A stretch of 64,000 nt of DNA. Origin: Trichinella spiralis. Lineage: Eukaryota > Nematoda > Enoplea > Trichinellida > Trichinellidae. Positions 22,251 through 33,608 of the stretch are shown one piece after another (the stretch's first letter is position 1; each line of letters opens with the position of its first letter). The stretch spans positions 5,878,229 through 5,942,228 of the forward strand of contig CM012954.1 of the NCBI GenBank assembly GCA_000181795.3. Direction: 5' to 3'. The position numbers and the translations under genes were made by a program. Below the pieces are notes generated by a model. That model saw nothing but the letters and a program-made list of their open reading frames with translations. It ran no database searches and was not told where the DNA came from.

Positions 22251-22593
22251 TGAAAATCAAAAATTTCCTGGTGTGTTTTGTAACCAGAGTCGACGAGAGG
22301 GCCTTGATCGAATCTTTTCCTAGCTCAGCTGCAATCACGCCGGTGTCGATCTAACCAGATATAATGGTCCAGATGCGTCTGGTCTCACAGATATCACGCA
22401 CCGACGTTCATTGGCCGACACCATCGTCGGTCCCGCCCACCACGACAACGCTGATTGGCAGCGCCCGGCCAAATCCATGCCCGTCACGATTAAGCGTCTA
22501 GAAAGTTTTCTAGCTGACAGCAGAGCAGTATCAAACAAACGAACGGTTCCGCTCGTCTAGCTTGTAATAATAGCGGTAATTGCACAGAGAAGC
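22251..22593 (+). promoter_or_regulatory. proximal promoter of the GFI1/PAG-3-like gene
   Basis: A GC-rich block directly upstream of the start codon. It holds an E-box CAGCTG (22326-22331) one base before AATCAC (22333-22338), the core of the GFI1/Senseless site. It also has an inverted repeat CCAGATGCGTCTGG (about 22368-22381), two inverted CCAAT-like words (CATTGGC, GATTGGC) and a GC-box-like CCCGCCC. An in-frame TAG at about 22558 precedes the ATG, so the coding start is well placed unless an upstream exon is spliced on. Confidence 0.5.
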
Positions 22594-25500
22594 ATGAACA
22601 AAAATAACAAAGCAACAAGCTACCGCATAAGCGCTTTACTAGAGCAAGATGGCAATGGTTCGGGTGGATCCACTGTTCAACGAAATGGGCACTCGTCTTT
22701 GCATGTTCTATCCAACGGTGACAACAAGCAGCATTCAGTTTGGCCAACGTCCACTTTGCCTACCACGCTCAGCCCGCTCGGATCGCTCTGGAATGCCTGG
22801 CAGTTTCAAAGTCATCTAATCAATCTCATCACTTATCAACGTCTGTCGTGGTATTTGCAGCATTACAGTCAGCAACAGCAACACACACAACAACAACAGC
22901 AGCAGCAACAACAACAACAACAGCAACAACAACAGTTTATTATAACAAAAGAACATCCAACAGTAACATCCACAGCAGAAATGACAATGGGATCAACACT
23001 GTCTGCGTCAAACCAGAGTTCACTTAGTGCTTTGCTGTATCCCGAAAGTTGGGCTAGTTCATCTGGTGATCTTTTTTCCTGTGTACGCTGCCAAAAGTGG
23101 TTCAACACTTCTCATGGTCTTGAGGTAAGTATCCAGATTAGCTTTTCAACTTTCAGCAGCAGCAACGACAGCAACAACAAAAATGAACTGAATTTACTAC
23201 TATCTATCTCAGGTGCACGTGAGAAGAGCTCACGCAGGTCGGAAGCCGTTTGCTTGTGAAAAATGCAACAAGACATTTGGCCACGAAATTAGTCTCACGC
23301 AACATCGCAGTACGCATGCAAATGAAAAAGCGTTCGAATGTTCCCAATGTGGCAAAGTTTTCAAACGATCATCCACTTTGAGCACTCATCTGATGATCCA
23401 CACCGACACCAGACCCTACGCCTGCCCCTATTGCGACAAACGATTCCACCAAAAGTCTGACATGAAAAAGCACACCTACATCCACACGGGTAATGATTCA
23501 TTTTGTTCGTACTGTAATGGTGAGCTTCTTCCTCTTCGAATGAGCTTTTCTGTCGTTTTCTTTTCATCTCATTTCTAATCATCCGTGTTCTCGATTTTCC
23601 TCACAGACTTGTGACTATTCTCAGCTTATAAATTTACTAGCTCAATCACGGTAGGTGACCACGAATCGCCGGCACTTTCCGAAATGAATCTGCGCGCGCT
23701 TGTCTTGTCATTCCGGCCGGCGCTCTGTGATTATTCATTAATGGTAGTGCAATCACGTTGTCGGTTGACGTTAACGCGTCAACGACCATGCGCATTTGCT
23801 TGCCATCTATTTGCACGCAAAAGCAGATTTTACCTACGTCCAGAGCAGCTTTTTGTTCGTCGTTGCACTTGTTCCCAGAAGTGCCGATATCACTAATTGG
23901 ACGTGGACATTGGTCAGCATGACACTTCCAATCTGTGTTTCTTCCAACACGGATGCTGACAATTAAAAATTAATATTAATATGCAAAAGATATGCATGTT
24001 CACAAGCAATGTCAGGCAGTGTCGATCCAGTTGACCAACCATCTGCGTTGGGAATGTTGGGGGGGGGGGTTATTTGCCAGAAAGCTTTCCACAGCTCATC
24101 GGCTCATCTGCGGACAAAACTTTACAAAGAAACGCTTTCACTTTCACTTTTAAAACAATCGAAATTTTCAAAAACGTTTTTAATTTCATAATTTCACCAT
24201 ACATTCAATTCAATTGAATTCAATTCATTTCAATTCAAATCAAATTAATCGAAAATATCAAGCACTTTGACATTTGGGAAAACTGATTCCAAAAATGAAA
24301 AAAAAAACGATCATCCATCTATCCACTGTTTCCTTTCGGTGCTTTCAACTGGTAGCTTCGCAGCTTGTTCACAAGAAAAATTTTACACATTTTCAGCAAG
24401 TGTTTCTCAATTGAAGAAGAATAATTTTTTACGGTGGGAAAGTTCGTTTGCCATCTGTTGTTGCAAGTTACAATTCACATTTATTTTCTTTGTTCACGCA
24501 ATAGCAAGCAGTATGAAATGATTTTTCAAACTCTTTGACAGCTCACTATTTTTTTTTCCAAAAATTTGCTTTGCTTCAACACTTCATTTTTCCAAGCGAA
24601 GATGTAGAAATAGCGGGGGGAATTCTTTTTTTTTTTTGAAAAATATAATTGAAAGCAATTGATTGAACAGCACATAATCTATTTCAGACAAACAACAATT
24701 TAAAAGTAAATATATGAAAAATTAGCTTTTCCCACAGGTCAGAACCTACAGGTAGTTGTTTGTAACTTCTTTTGATCAGTGATTCATCAAATTGAAACGA
24801 TCAAGCGAGTGATTTATTATTATTTAAAAAAATAATAATAAGTATTTTTCATTTTTTGTTTTTCTTTTCTTGATTGATATTAATTTTCATTTTTTTTCCA
24901 TATCATTAGCTGTAGACAAAAGTTGAAAGAGAATTGCATAAAAAGAGTGCAATTTATTTAATTTGACGAAGGCCATTTTTGAAATTAGACTGCAACCTGC
25001 TCAAAATGCAATTCTTCATGAATATGAATTTGTAAAAGTAACCATTTGATTGAGCTACTGTGATAATGTTATGAACACGTAAAGGCCTTGTTCTACATAG
25101 CATTCAACAAGCACTTTCAAAAGCCGTGCACTTGTGTTTCACGCATTCTTTAATGTGCATAAATTGCAATTGTGATGATTATGATAACTGTTGACGCGAT
25201 TGATCATTGTTGCACACGGACTTCTTCATCATCATCATCATCCAATAATATTAGCATCGGTCAGTAGAAAACACAAGCCAACATGGAGAATAGCTAATTC
25301 AGCGAGCCATGAACTCAACGCAGTGGATCTTCCATTTCACAATTGTGATTATTGCAGTACAACGGATTCAAAACTCACGCAAATCTTGCCGCCAGGGGAT
25401 TTCAGCTCCACTGGCATTGATAGGCTAAATCAATGGATAGTTTGAAAAATCAAAGTCGAAACAGTGCTCCTCTTTCAACGCGTTAATAGTAATAGTAATA

Positions 25501-26603
25501 GTAGCAGTTGTAGTTGTGTAGTAGCCGCAGCAGCCCTAGTCAATCGACAAAAACACTGGCCGCCTTTTCACTTAACTAACAGCAGATTGTTCAAATTTTC
25601 TCCTGTCAAAGATTTATGTCATATCAAATATTTCAACTAATTGACAGACAGTCTGTGTCTATCTTGCATGCAGACAGCAAAATTAAATATAGAAATACTG
25701 ATAGCTATTTTTTTTTTCGTTGCTTGTTTATTTCTGAAAATGCTTGTTTGTGCATTTTCAGAAATGCAAATTCAACATTATTCCAATATTGCGCAAGTGC
25801 TTTTCTTTTTTTTATTTTTGTTAAATGATTTTGCTTATTAAAAATACAATTTTAAAACAATGCAAACAAATAAATGTATAAATGACACTGTGCAAATAGA
25901 TCGTTTGTTTATTGCTTTTAAAAAGCGATAATCAATCGACAGATGTGAGTGATGTTGAGCAATGTTTTAATAATGATGATGAGGCAAAAATGCAAATCAA
26001 TCTATTGCAGCAGCAATTTCAAATAACCGTTGAATGATGTTTTGCTTATTAGCTTTTTCTCTTCGTTTGTTGTCCATGTTTGCATATTCACTCATAGATA
26101 TGATAATAATAATAATCAAAAGTTATCAACTTTAACAGAACAATATGTAATATTTATTTGACAATTTTGCACAATTAAAGTGGATATGTTTTGTTTTTTT
26201 TTCTCAACGGAAACTGCATTTTGTAACCAAAAAATTATTCCATTTAGGAGAAAAACCGCACAAGTGTAAAATTTGCGGTAAAGCGTTCAGCCAGTCGTCC
26301 AACTTGATCACGCACACTCGCAAGCACACGGGCCTGAAGCCATTCGTCTGCGGACTTTGTGGCCGTGCCTTTCAACGCAAAGTCGACTTCAGACGTCACG
26401 AAGATAGCCATCACCAAAGCCTCACCAGTTCGGATGCAGCCCAACAGCAACAACAACCGAGCAGACAAGCCGGCGCCGGGAACAAATTTTCCATGTTCAA
26501 TTTCGGTTCCACCTACGTGACCAGCACCGTTTCGCCTACGCTGACCAACCATCCCAACCAGCAGTTTCATTTCAACACCAAACAGCAGCACCAAGCGAGC
26601 TGA
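22594..26603 (+). CDS. pag-3: GFI1/PAG-3/Senseless-type zinc-finger repressor
   Basis: Three exons join in phase: 22594-23124, 23213-23489 and 26248-26603, for 387 residues. Six C2H2 fingers run from about residue 161 to 345. The sequence follows GFI1 almost word for word: [96 protein letters not shown]1 proteins bind AATC-core sites and repress transcription; in C. elegans PAG-3 fixes neuroblast and touch-neuron fates and in flies Senseless acts in sensory-organ precursors. The N-terminus has no vertebrate SNAG box. Instead YRISALLE (residues 10-17) resembles the eh1 Groucho-binding motif. A long glutamine run follows at about residues 92-116. The exon boundaries inside finger 1 and in the TGEKP linker between fingers 4 and 5 are clear GT/AG sites. 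Confidence 0.95.
23490..26247 (+). other. intron 2 of the GFI1/PAG-3-like gene
   Basis: 2758 bp. The first part (23590-23960) is GC-richer than the rest. It contains AATCAC at 23644-23649 and 23751-23756 and its reverse complement GTGATT at 23727-23732, plus an inverted repeat GTTGACG/CGTCAAC (23764-23783). At 24075-24125 a frame reads [14 protein letters not shown], close to a C2H2 finger core but lacking its first cysteine. The remainder is AT-rich with no further features. Confidence 0.6.
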
Positions 26604-29600
26604 TCAGCAGCTAGCTAGCTTGAAGTTGAAATTTTCATGTCCAGATGCAGCACTAGCAACAGCAACAACAACAGCAATAGCAGCAGCAGCAGTAGCGGCG
26701 GCGTTGTTTTGGCAAAGCGAAACTTTTCCGGTCCAATGATGTAGAGGTGTACAAAAACGAGTTTATGCTTTTTCTTCTCGAAGCAACCGGATATCCGGCT
26801 GAAATTGGCTTTTTGCTTCAACACCTAGAACCTAGTCGTACTGAGTGGACGGACAGACGGACCTTCATCATTCAAGCTGTTGAATTGAGAATCAATTTCA
26901 AAATGACAAAACGGAAACGTGCATGAAATTTATAACAGAACATATCTTCCTTCGACTGCTTTCTCACCAGTGCGGTTTATTTTTAATTAAATACGCCGAT
27001 TATTAATCATGCTTTGTGATTTGACATCTAACGTCCGGTCTGGCATCGTGTGCTCCTACTCTCTTTCTCTTTCTCATACATCAGTGTGGCAAAACTGGGC
27101 AATCGTCTATAAAAACCAACACGTCAGCTGAGCTTGACAAAACCAACATGCCCAGTCGGATAACAAGTCTACTGATCTGTCTGTCCACTTGACAATAAAC
27201 AAATATATATCATCATCCATCATCCTTCTTCACTCACCGTTTATTTCTACATTTCAGCCATTCTTCACACACACACAACACACATATCTGTCCATCTATC
27301 TGTCTGTCTGTTTATACTTCAAACTTTTAGCTTTGAAAAAATTACGTTTGATATAAAATATTTGTTTGATTGTTTATTATTTAAAAATTGCTTGCAAAAT
27401 TGTTTGCTCGCCATTTCTTTTTGAAAGCAGCAACAGTCAGCTATGAGTCATGTGAAAAAACAAAGCACACACTCTTGATGACTCACAACTTGGAAAAAAG
27501 CTTTGGTGTTGTTGTTTTGGTGAAAGCTTCTGCATTTGACATGTTAATTTGCACATCACTCATTTGCAAAAATATTTTCTCTCATTAATATATATAATCC
27601 GTCGTTCAATTTGTACTAGATGAAGCAGCAAATTGCTGGAGGAAGAATTTTTCAATTAGGTATGTATGGCTTGTCAAAAATCAACCCCACTAATGCTGAT
27701 TTGCTAATTTCCATTCAATTATTAGCATTCTCTCATGGCACGATACCGATAAAATGCAAATTAAAAATTGTTCAATGCAAATTTTAACCGATGCTCACAC
27801 AAATGGTGAAATGAAATGTTTGAAATGCTCACACAGTAGAATTACAAATTTGTTGCCGGTTACTTGCTTATACAATGGATAGTTTGTGAAGGAAAAAAAT
27901 TAATCGGTTCTCTTGTAAACATACGGTGAGTGAATTCTTCTTCTCAAGTGTCAGGTATATAATGATTTCTTAAAATTACAAGGGACATTTTTATTTGCAT
28001 TGGCATCAGGTATGAATTATCCTTGCATTAATTTAACCTTTGTGTAAATATGATTACGAACTGCAAACGATGAACACCAAGATCGCAAGCATGTTCAGAA
28101 AGTTATTAGGCGTTGCTCGCCGCTGTACAACATCAGTTTTTCAAAATATTATTTCCGCTTTTGCTTTTCTATTTAAGCAAAATACAATCAAGTGGACATA
28201 ATGTCAAGCATAATAATCGCTGCTTGCCATCGGTGTTTATCTTGCTTCAAAGTATTAGTATTCATTGCATCTTCGTCACATTATGATACAGCTTAAGCAG
28301 TATTAACTCCGTTTGCTTATTTTTCCATTGTCTAAAGTTGCACTGGTTTCACATTTGTTACACAGAAAGATTTGAAATGTAAATTTTCTTTCTTTTACAG
28401 AATTAGATTTTACTAAAACTGCGCAATTCTGAAACAACCATTTCTCGCATTGTATGCATGCAAATTTACGCACATTAACGTTTGTTGCTCGATGCAAAGG
28501 TGGATGGAGTGTAAAATGGTGACATGGATTTGGTGTAAAAATGTAAAATTGATAAATAATAAGCCTTTGAAAATAATAAATAAAAAGTGAGCAAATTTTC
28601 TTGATCGGATTCGATTTTCGTTCGAAAACAATGGAAGAAGAAAAGGAAGCAGCAACGCACGTGAGATTCAAATGATACAATGTGAGAGAATTGGAAAATC
28701 TTTCCAGCTTGGAGCGAGCATATTTGTATCATTTTATTTATTAGTAGGTTAATGTTGAACTGACAGCCTGTATTAAATTTTTGCTCGTTTTAATTTGTAA
28801 AAATTGAATATATCGTTCAAAATGAAAAATGTACAAAATCAGCTTTTCCTTCAAATGTACAATTGACGGTGACGTAGTCGCAATGTCTAGACTCCAATCA
28901 GTGCACAGGCACAGCCTGGGGCTGCGGCAATTCATAAACAGCCCAGACTGAAAAACATACAGAGGTCAGTTGAACTGGCTTCGCAGGTTTTGGTCAGCTA
29001 AATTTAGACACCTCTAAAACTTTCCCAGATCTACAGGAAGATAGAGCTTGACATTTCCATTAATCAGTGACCGTCTTGCTCATTTTACTCCAAATGCAAA
29101 GTGATATTCCAAACGAAAAGAAGATTTAAAAGGAAAACGCAGAAAAATGCAAAATGGAATTTAAAAAAAAAATCTTTTGCCTCCCAAGTTGTTGGTGCAT
29201 CTCAGCTAACCGCTTTTGTGTATGTGTATCTTTTTCTCTTGAAGAAAGCAGCAGCTGCTCCATGTCAACTGGACATCATGCATACACACGAAGGTGAAAG
29301 CAACAACTTATGATAATCGTATAGCCTCAGAACACGACAACTGCTGGTTGCATCTTCAAGGGTCTTTTCAATTCTTGTGAAGCACGAACAACTGGGCTTG
29401 CGTGGCTCAAATTGTCTTACTCCAATCCTCACCAAATCACTAATTTTCCACTGCTAACGTGATCAAACAGATAGATGGATGATTTGCAAGACAACAAACA
29501 ACAAGTCCCACTCTAAGCTGGCGTCGCGTTCAATTAAGAGCAGGGATTTTTTATTTACACCATTTATAAATAAAAATATTCTTCACCTTATTGAAAAGTC

Positions 29601-30480
29601 GAAAAGATTATCAACTGATCACTGTTGAAGTGTCTGTCCATCTTATCTGTTTGTATAGAGCAAAACATTATCGACATAATATTGCTATGCTAACTGAATA
29701 AATTAAGAAATTTGCATGCTATTGTTAATAATGTCAAATTTTAATCGAAACATCAATGCTAGTATCAGTGGAAAAGTAGCGAGCGCATCACGCATCGTTG
29801 TATTTTGTCCATTGGTATTCAAACAAAAATACGCATTGTTTTTATTTCAATTTATAACAGCAGTTATATTTAAATTTCGAGTGAAAAATCTACAGTACTT
29901 TGATGGTAAATTCTTGCATCGTTTGTTCATTGGTTTATTGTTTGTTTAAGCAATGTTTAATTTGAGCTTCTCATCAACAGTTTCAGAAATTCGAATTATG
30001 TATTTAAAAAATCATTTTAAACATCAGAGTATAAGAAGAATTGAATTTTGGTCATTATTGTATTTTTGATTAATGACAAAAGCAAGCTTTGTGCTTTTAG
30101 CCAAAACTTAAGAACAAAGGAGAGCTTAGAGAATAGGAGTTGCGCTTTTGAACTTCATTTTACTTAATAATAAGTCGTTTCATTCGTTTGCCATAGTAGG
30201 CTTTGTTACAAAAGATAAAATGCTTCTAAAATTACAAATCGTTCAACTCTAATTCTAAATTACATAATAGTCTATTATGTGATCAATAATAAAGTTTTTC
30301 TTCACAATACATAAAACAATACTACTGCTGATGTTAGCAAAAACATTATTAAATAATAATAGGGGTAGATTTAATAAAAAATAAATAATGTTTCAACAAA
30401 AGTAAAACATTATATACATATATTGTTTATTTTTCACTACGTGGCTGATGTTGATCGTGGAGGTAGCGTTGTAAAATGTT
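26604..30480. other. 3' flank of the PAG-3-like gene and AT-rich intergenic DNA
   Basis: The first 200 bp contain a CAA/CAG/GCA repeat run (about 26650-26700), probably 3' UTR. CA and CTGT repeats occur near 27264-27310. At 28345-28461 (minus) a frame carries CIQCEKWLFQNC and, about 25 residues on, FLCNKC, a PHD-like cysteine pattern with one ligand missing. Nothing else coding is visible. Confidence 0.45.
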
Positions 30481-30486
30481 GTTAGC

Positions 30487-30885
30487 TTAAATTATATTCA
30501 TCGTGCAGATCGACTTTTCCTGATCGGCTTATTAATTTATGCAACACAGTTGCATCGTCAATGCCAAACACTTTCAAGCTGACCCGTTTGGGCAAGCGGA
30601 TAATAGCTTCTCGGAAGAATTGAAAATTAGCCGCTTTGAAAGGTGCGACAGTGAAGTTGTAGGTAGAAATTATTTAACGCGCCCTAATAGCGTTTGCATG
30701 GACAAACCACTCCTGGGCCAGTGTTGGATCAATACAGAGTTTGGCGGACAAAGTGCAGAAGCTGATCAAATTCATGTCCGCCTCAATCCATTGTGCCTCA
30801 CTGGACACCTGCTTGTTGGAAGGCAAAAACAAATTGGCCGACGTGACCACCGTTGTTCGGGTCGCTGCCCAAAAGCTTGATATAC
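30487..30885. pseudogene. coding-like island, strand unresolved
   Basis: A 400-bp GC-richer island in AT-rich DNA that looks coding but is not recognised. On the plus strand an acceptor-like CTAATAG opens about 67 codons (about 30690-30892) with the amphipathic stretch SIQSLADKVQKLIKFMSASI and LADVTTVVRVAAQKLD. On the minus strand two frames are also open: one with TSANLFLPSNKQVSSEAQWI (about 30669-30870) and one with AIIRLPKRVSLKVFGIDDAT ending in TAA (about 30487-30640). No start, no partner exons and no adjacent gene fit. It could be terminal exons of an unannotated gene or a gene relic. Confidence 0.3.
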
Positions 30886-30899
30886 ATTTGAATTATTAA

Positions 30900-32050
30900 G
30901 TCAGAGGGAGAAAGCAGAGACTGACTGACTGTAATCTGCCAAATCGTAGATTCACCATGCGTCATGTCATTAAAGTCAACAAGCTTCGTTAACTAGCCCC
31001 AGTTACACGTACGTTATGCTAAATGCATAGCTAATCTGGTGAAGAATTAAATCAAAATGAAATATTTTAAAATGCAAAGTTCTGGCAACCACGCCTTCCA
31101 CTATAATGCAACTTGAAATTTAATAAAAGCCGAGCACTTTAAATGGGAAATATCAACTTTTAATTCTTTTAATTGACGTGATATTTTTACAAATTGGATT
31201 TAGAAGATTTGATGAGTCACATTAAATTGAAAAACAAATATAAAATTCAACGGATTCTTTTTAGCATATTTTATCGTGAATTTTAAACTCATCTTCTCTC
31301 CTTGAATTCGGGCTAAATTTCAGGTTTTTGTCTGCTAATCTGATAAGATTTAATTAAATACAGCAATTCTATTTAATATTATTTAATTTAATTTAATTCG
31401 CTTCAACTTTTTTATACTCAATATTAAAAAAAGATTTAGCTATTTCATTCCAAAATGATTTCTTTAATCCTTTCCTATTTCACATTTATATTTTTCAGGC
31501 GTTATTAATGGACTTCAAACTGCTTTTTATAATTTTTATTTTTTTTCACTGATGAATTTCAAAATGACCACCTGTTGTGTGGCAAATCGTGGTGTTTAAA
31601 AAAATTTTAAATCTATTTTTCAATAATAATTTTTCATTTCATTCACACATTATAATTTTCATAATAATTTTTGTATTATAATTACCTGAAATTTATTTTA
31701 TACATTTCTTCATTAAAATAAATTTGAAACATATTTTAAATGCTTTCTAGAAAATGCAACATTAATACCTGACTTATCCTATACTACAGTAAACTTATCA
31801 GAAAATTGCTAATACGATTTTTTATTTTGTTTTTTAAATTACTGATCTAGTTTAGCTACATTTTTATTTATTACCTACAAAAATATTTTTTATATAAATA
31901 GTAGATTAGTGTATTTGTCATTTAGAACGTTCATAAATTATCTTTTTAGAACAAATTGTATTTTGCCTATTTTATCTGTATGTAGTGTTCTTTTTAAGCA
32001 GTATATTTTATCAAGATTGACAGCTTATGTTCATTTCTTTTTCTTTTTTC
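30900..32050. other. AT-rich intergenic DNA
   Basis: Very AT-rich sequence, especially from 31300 onwards, leading to the SF3B6 gene. No gene, RNA or repeat family recognised. Confidence 0.5.
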
Positions 32051-32069
32051 AGTTTGTAGAAAAGCAGCC
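32051..32069 (+). promoter_or_regulatory. splice acceptor in the SF3B6 leader
   Basis: TTTCTTTTTTCAG ends at 32052, 17 bp before the SF3B6 ATG. With such a short leader this is either the acceptor for a trans-spliced leader, which nematodes commonly use, or the end of an intron in the 5' UTR. Sequence alone cannot separate the two. Confidence 0.5.
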
Positions 32070-32742
32070 ATGGCGATGGGAAGAAAAGCAAATGTATGTA
32101 TTGTCTAAAGTTTTACTGTCTGTTAATTTTGCATTTTGAAAGTAATTTTGTATATTTTAAAAAATTACTTTAGTTTCCTTTAGTAATAAATAAGTAAATA
32201 TTTATACGTTTAATATAAATATAAATTAATGCGATGTAATAAATTAAAAGCTACAATGATTTTTAGGTGCGGCTTCCGCCGGAAGTGAACCGCATATTGT
32301 ACGTTAAAAATTTACCCTACAAAATTACCGGAGAAGAAATGTATGATATCTTTGGAAAATACGGAGCAATTCGACAGATAAGAGTGTATTTTGCTTATTA
32401 ACAGATTGTTTAAATCGTTCCACGAGATTGCATTCTTCTTTTTAGTGGAAATACACCAGAAACCCGTGGCACAGCGTTTGTTGTTTACGAAGATATTTTT
32501 GATGCAAAAAATGCATGCGATCACTTGTCCGGATTCAATGTTTGTAATCGATATTTAGTAGTACTGTATTATCAAGCGAACAAAGTAAGTGATGACAATT
32601 TACCGTGAAAACATTTTAATAATAAGTATTGCTACTTTTTAAGGCATATTTACGAATGGATACTGAAAAATCTAAAAAAGAACTGGAACGTGTAAAAGCA
32701 AAATATGGCCTTGGTGGTGAATTAAAAAAAGATGAAACTTGA
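32070..32742 (+). CDS. SF3B6: splicing factor SF3b 14-kDa subunit (SF3B6, p14)
   Basis: Four exons join in phase: 32070-32093, 32267-32385, 32446-32584 and 32644-32742, for 126 residues (human 125). It is nearly collinear with human SF3B6: [78 protein letters not shown]. It forms a single RRM with an RNP2-like ILYVKNLP and an RNP1-like RGTAFVVY. Human p14 sits in the SF3b complex of the U2 snRNP, binds SF3B1 and contacts the branch-site adenosine through a tyrosine in RNP2, which is present here (LYVKNL). The last exon is basic ([16 protein letters not shown]). Poly(A) signal AATAAA lies at 32850-32855. This is the clearest housekeeping gene in the window. Confidence 0.97.
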
Positions 32743-33608
32743 TAATTGTGGCTTTATTTTTTTCATACATTTTTTTACAATTGTTATGCAAAATATATAC
32801 TTTGTAATAATATTTGCATTGTTTTTCAGTTTGAGAAATGGTACATTGTAATAAAGCTTTGCTCACGTTTCAGTTAGTTGTTTTTCAATGATAATATTAT
32901 TCGAATAGTCCAGTTCCGCAGTGCATGCAGGTCGGCAGTTTTATAATGATAATTTGCATAATGTGCCACTGAAAATGTCTGAAACTCTAGCAACTGTTTA
33001 ATCTGCTAAGGATAACTGAATTTCGACCATTCAAAAGCAGTATGCAAAGTAATTTCGAATGTTTGTTGCGATACGTTGCTGCTATAGTAAAGTTATCGTC
33101 GGCTTTGATTCATTCAGTACAGCTGTATATATCAGTTTGTAATTACATTTTTGTTCAAATTATGTTTAAATGCTTGCAACTTGTTTGCTACTGGCGTATT
33201 GTTTGTGGGACATGTATAATTATACTAAATGTGATTTATGCAAATTTATTAGGAATAAGGTCAAATCGAATGAAGGTAAAGTTGCGAATTAAAGTGCGTA
33301 CATTAAAAAATGTTTCACTAATCTTATTTTCAAAAACTTAATTTTAAACATCTGTTTTTTGTATTAGGAATTATATAGTTGAAATAATATTTTTGATAAA
33401 ATTTTGGAAAGTATCAAAATAAGGTGCTATCGACCTGAATAAGAATGTCGTTGTTAGCTGTTTGCATAAACGTGATCATTTCCATTGCAATCTTAAATAT
33501 CTCTCGGCTAATTTAATTACTCCACACTAAACAGCGTCACTGTGGCAATTGATACTCATTTAGCTATATGAAAAGCAGCACTTTTCATTGCTTTTAAACT
33601 AATCGATC
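32743..33608. other. gap between SF3B6 and the chitin-binding protein gene
   Basis: Contains the SF3B6 3' UTR (AATAAA at 32850) and the presumed promoter of the downstream gene. No coding potential; the 99-codon frame at 33042-33341 is AT-rich and featureless. Confidence 0.5.

Noticed and set aside
25191-25445. 84-codon frame with CDYC inside the PAG-3-like intron
   Set aside because: Only one CxxC pair, a histidine run from a CAT repeat, and no splice sites in phase with the flanking exons.
30539-30880. 113-codon plus-strand frame as a gene on its own
   Set aside because: Other frames in the same island look at least as protein-like, there is no family match, and strand cannot be decided; reported as an unresolved island instead.
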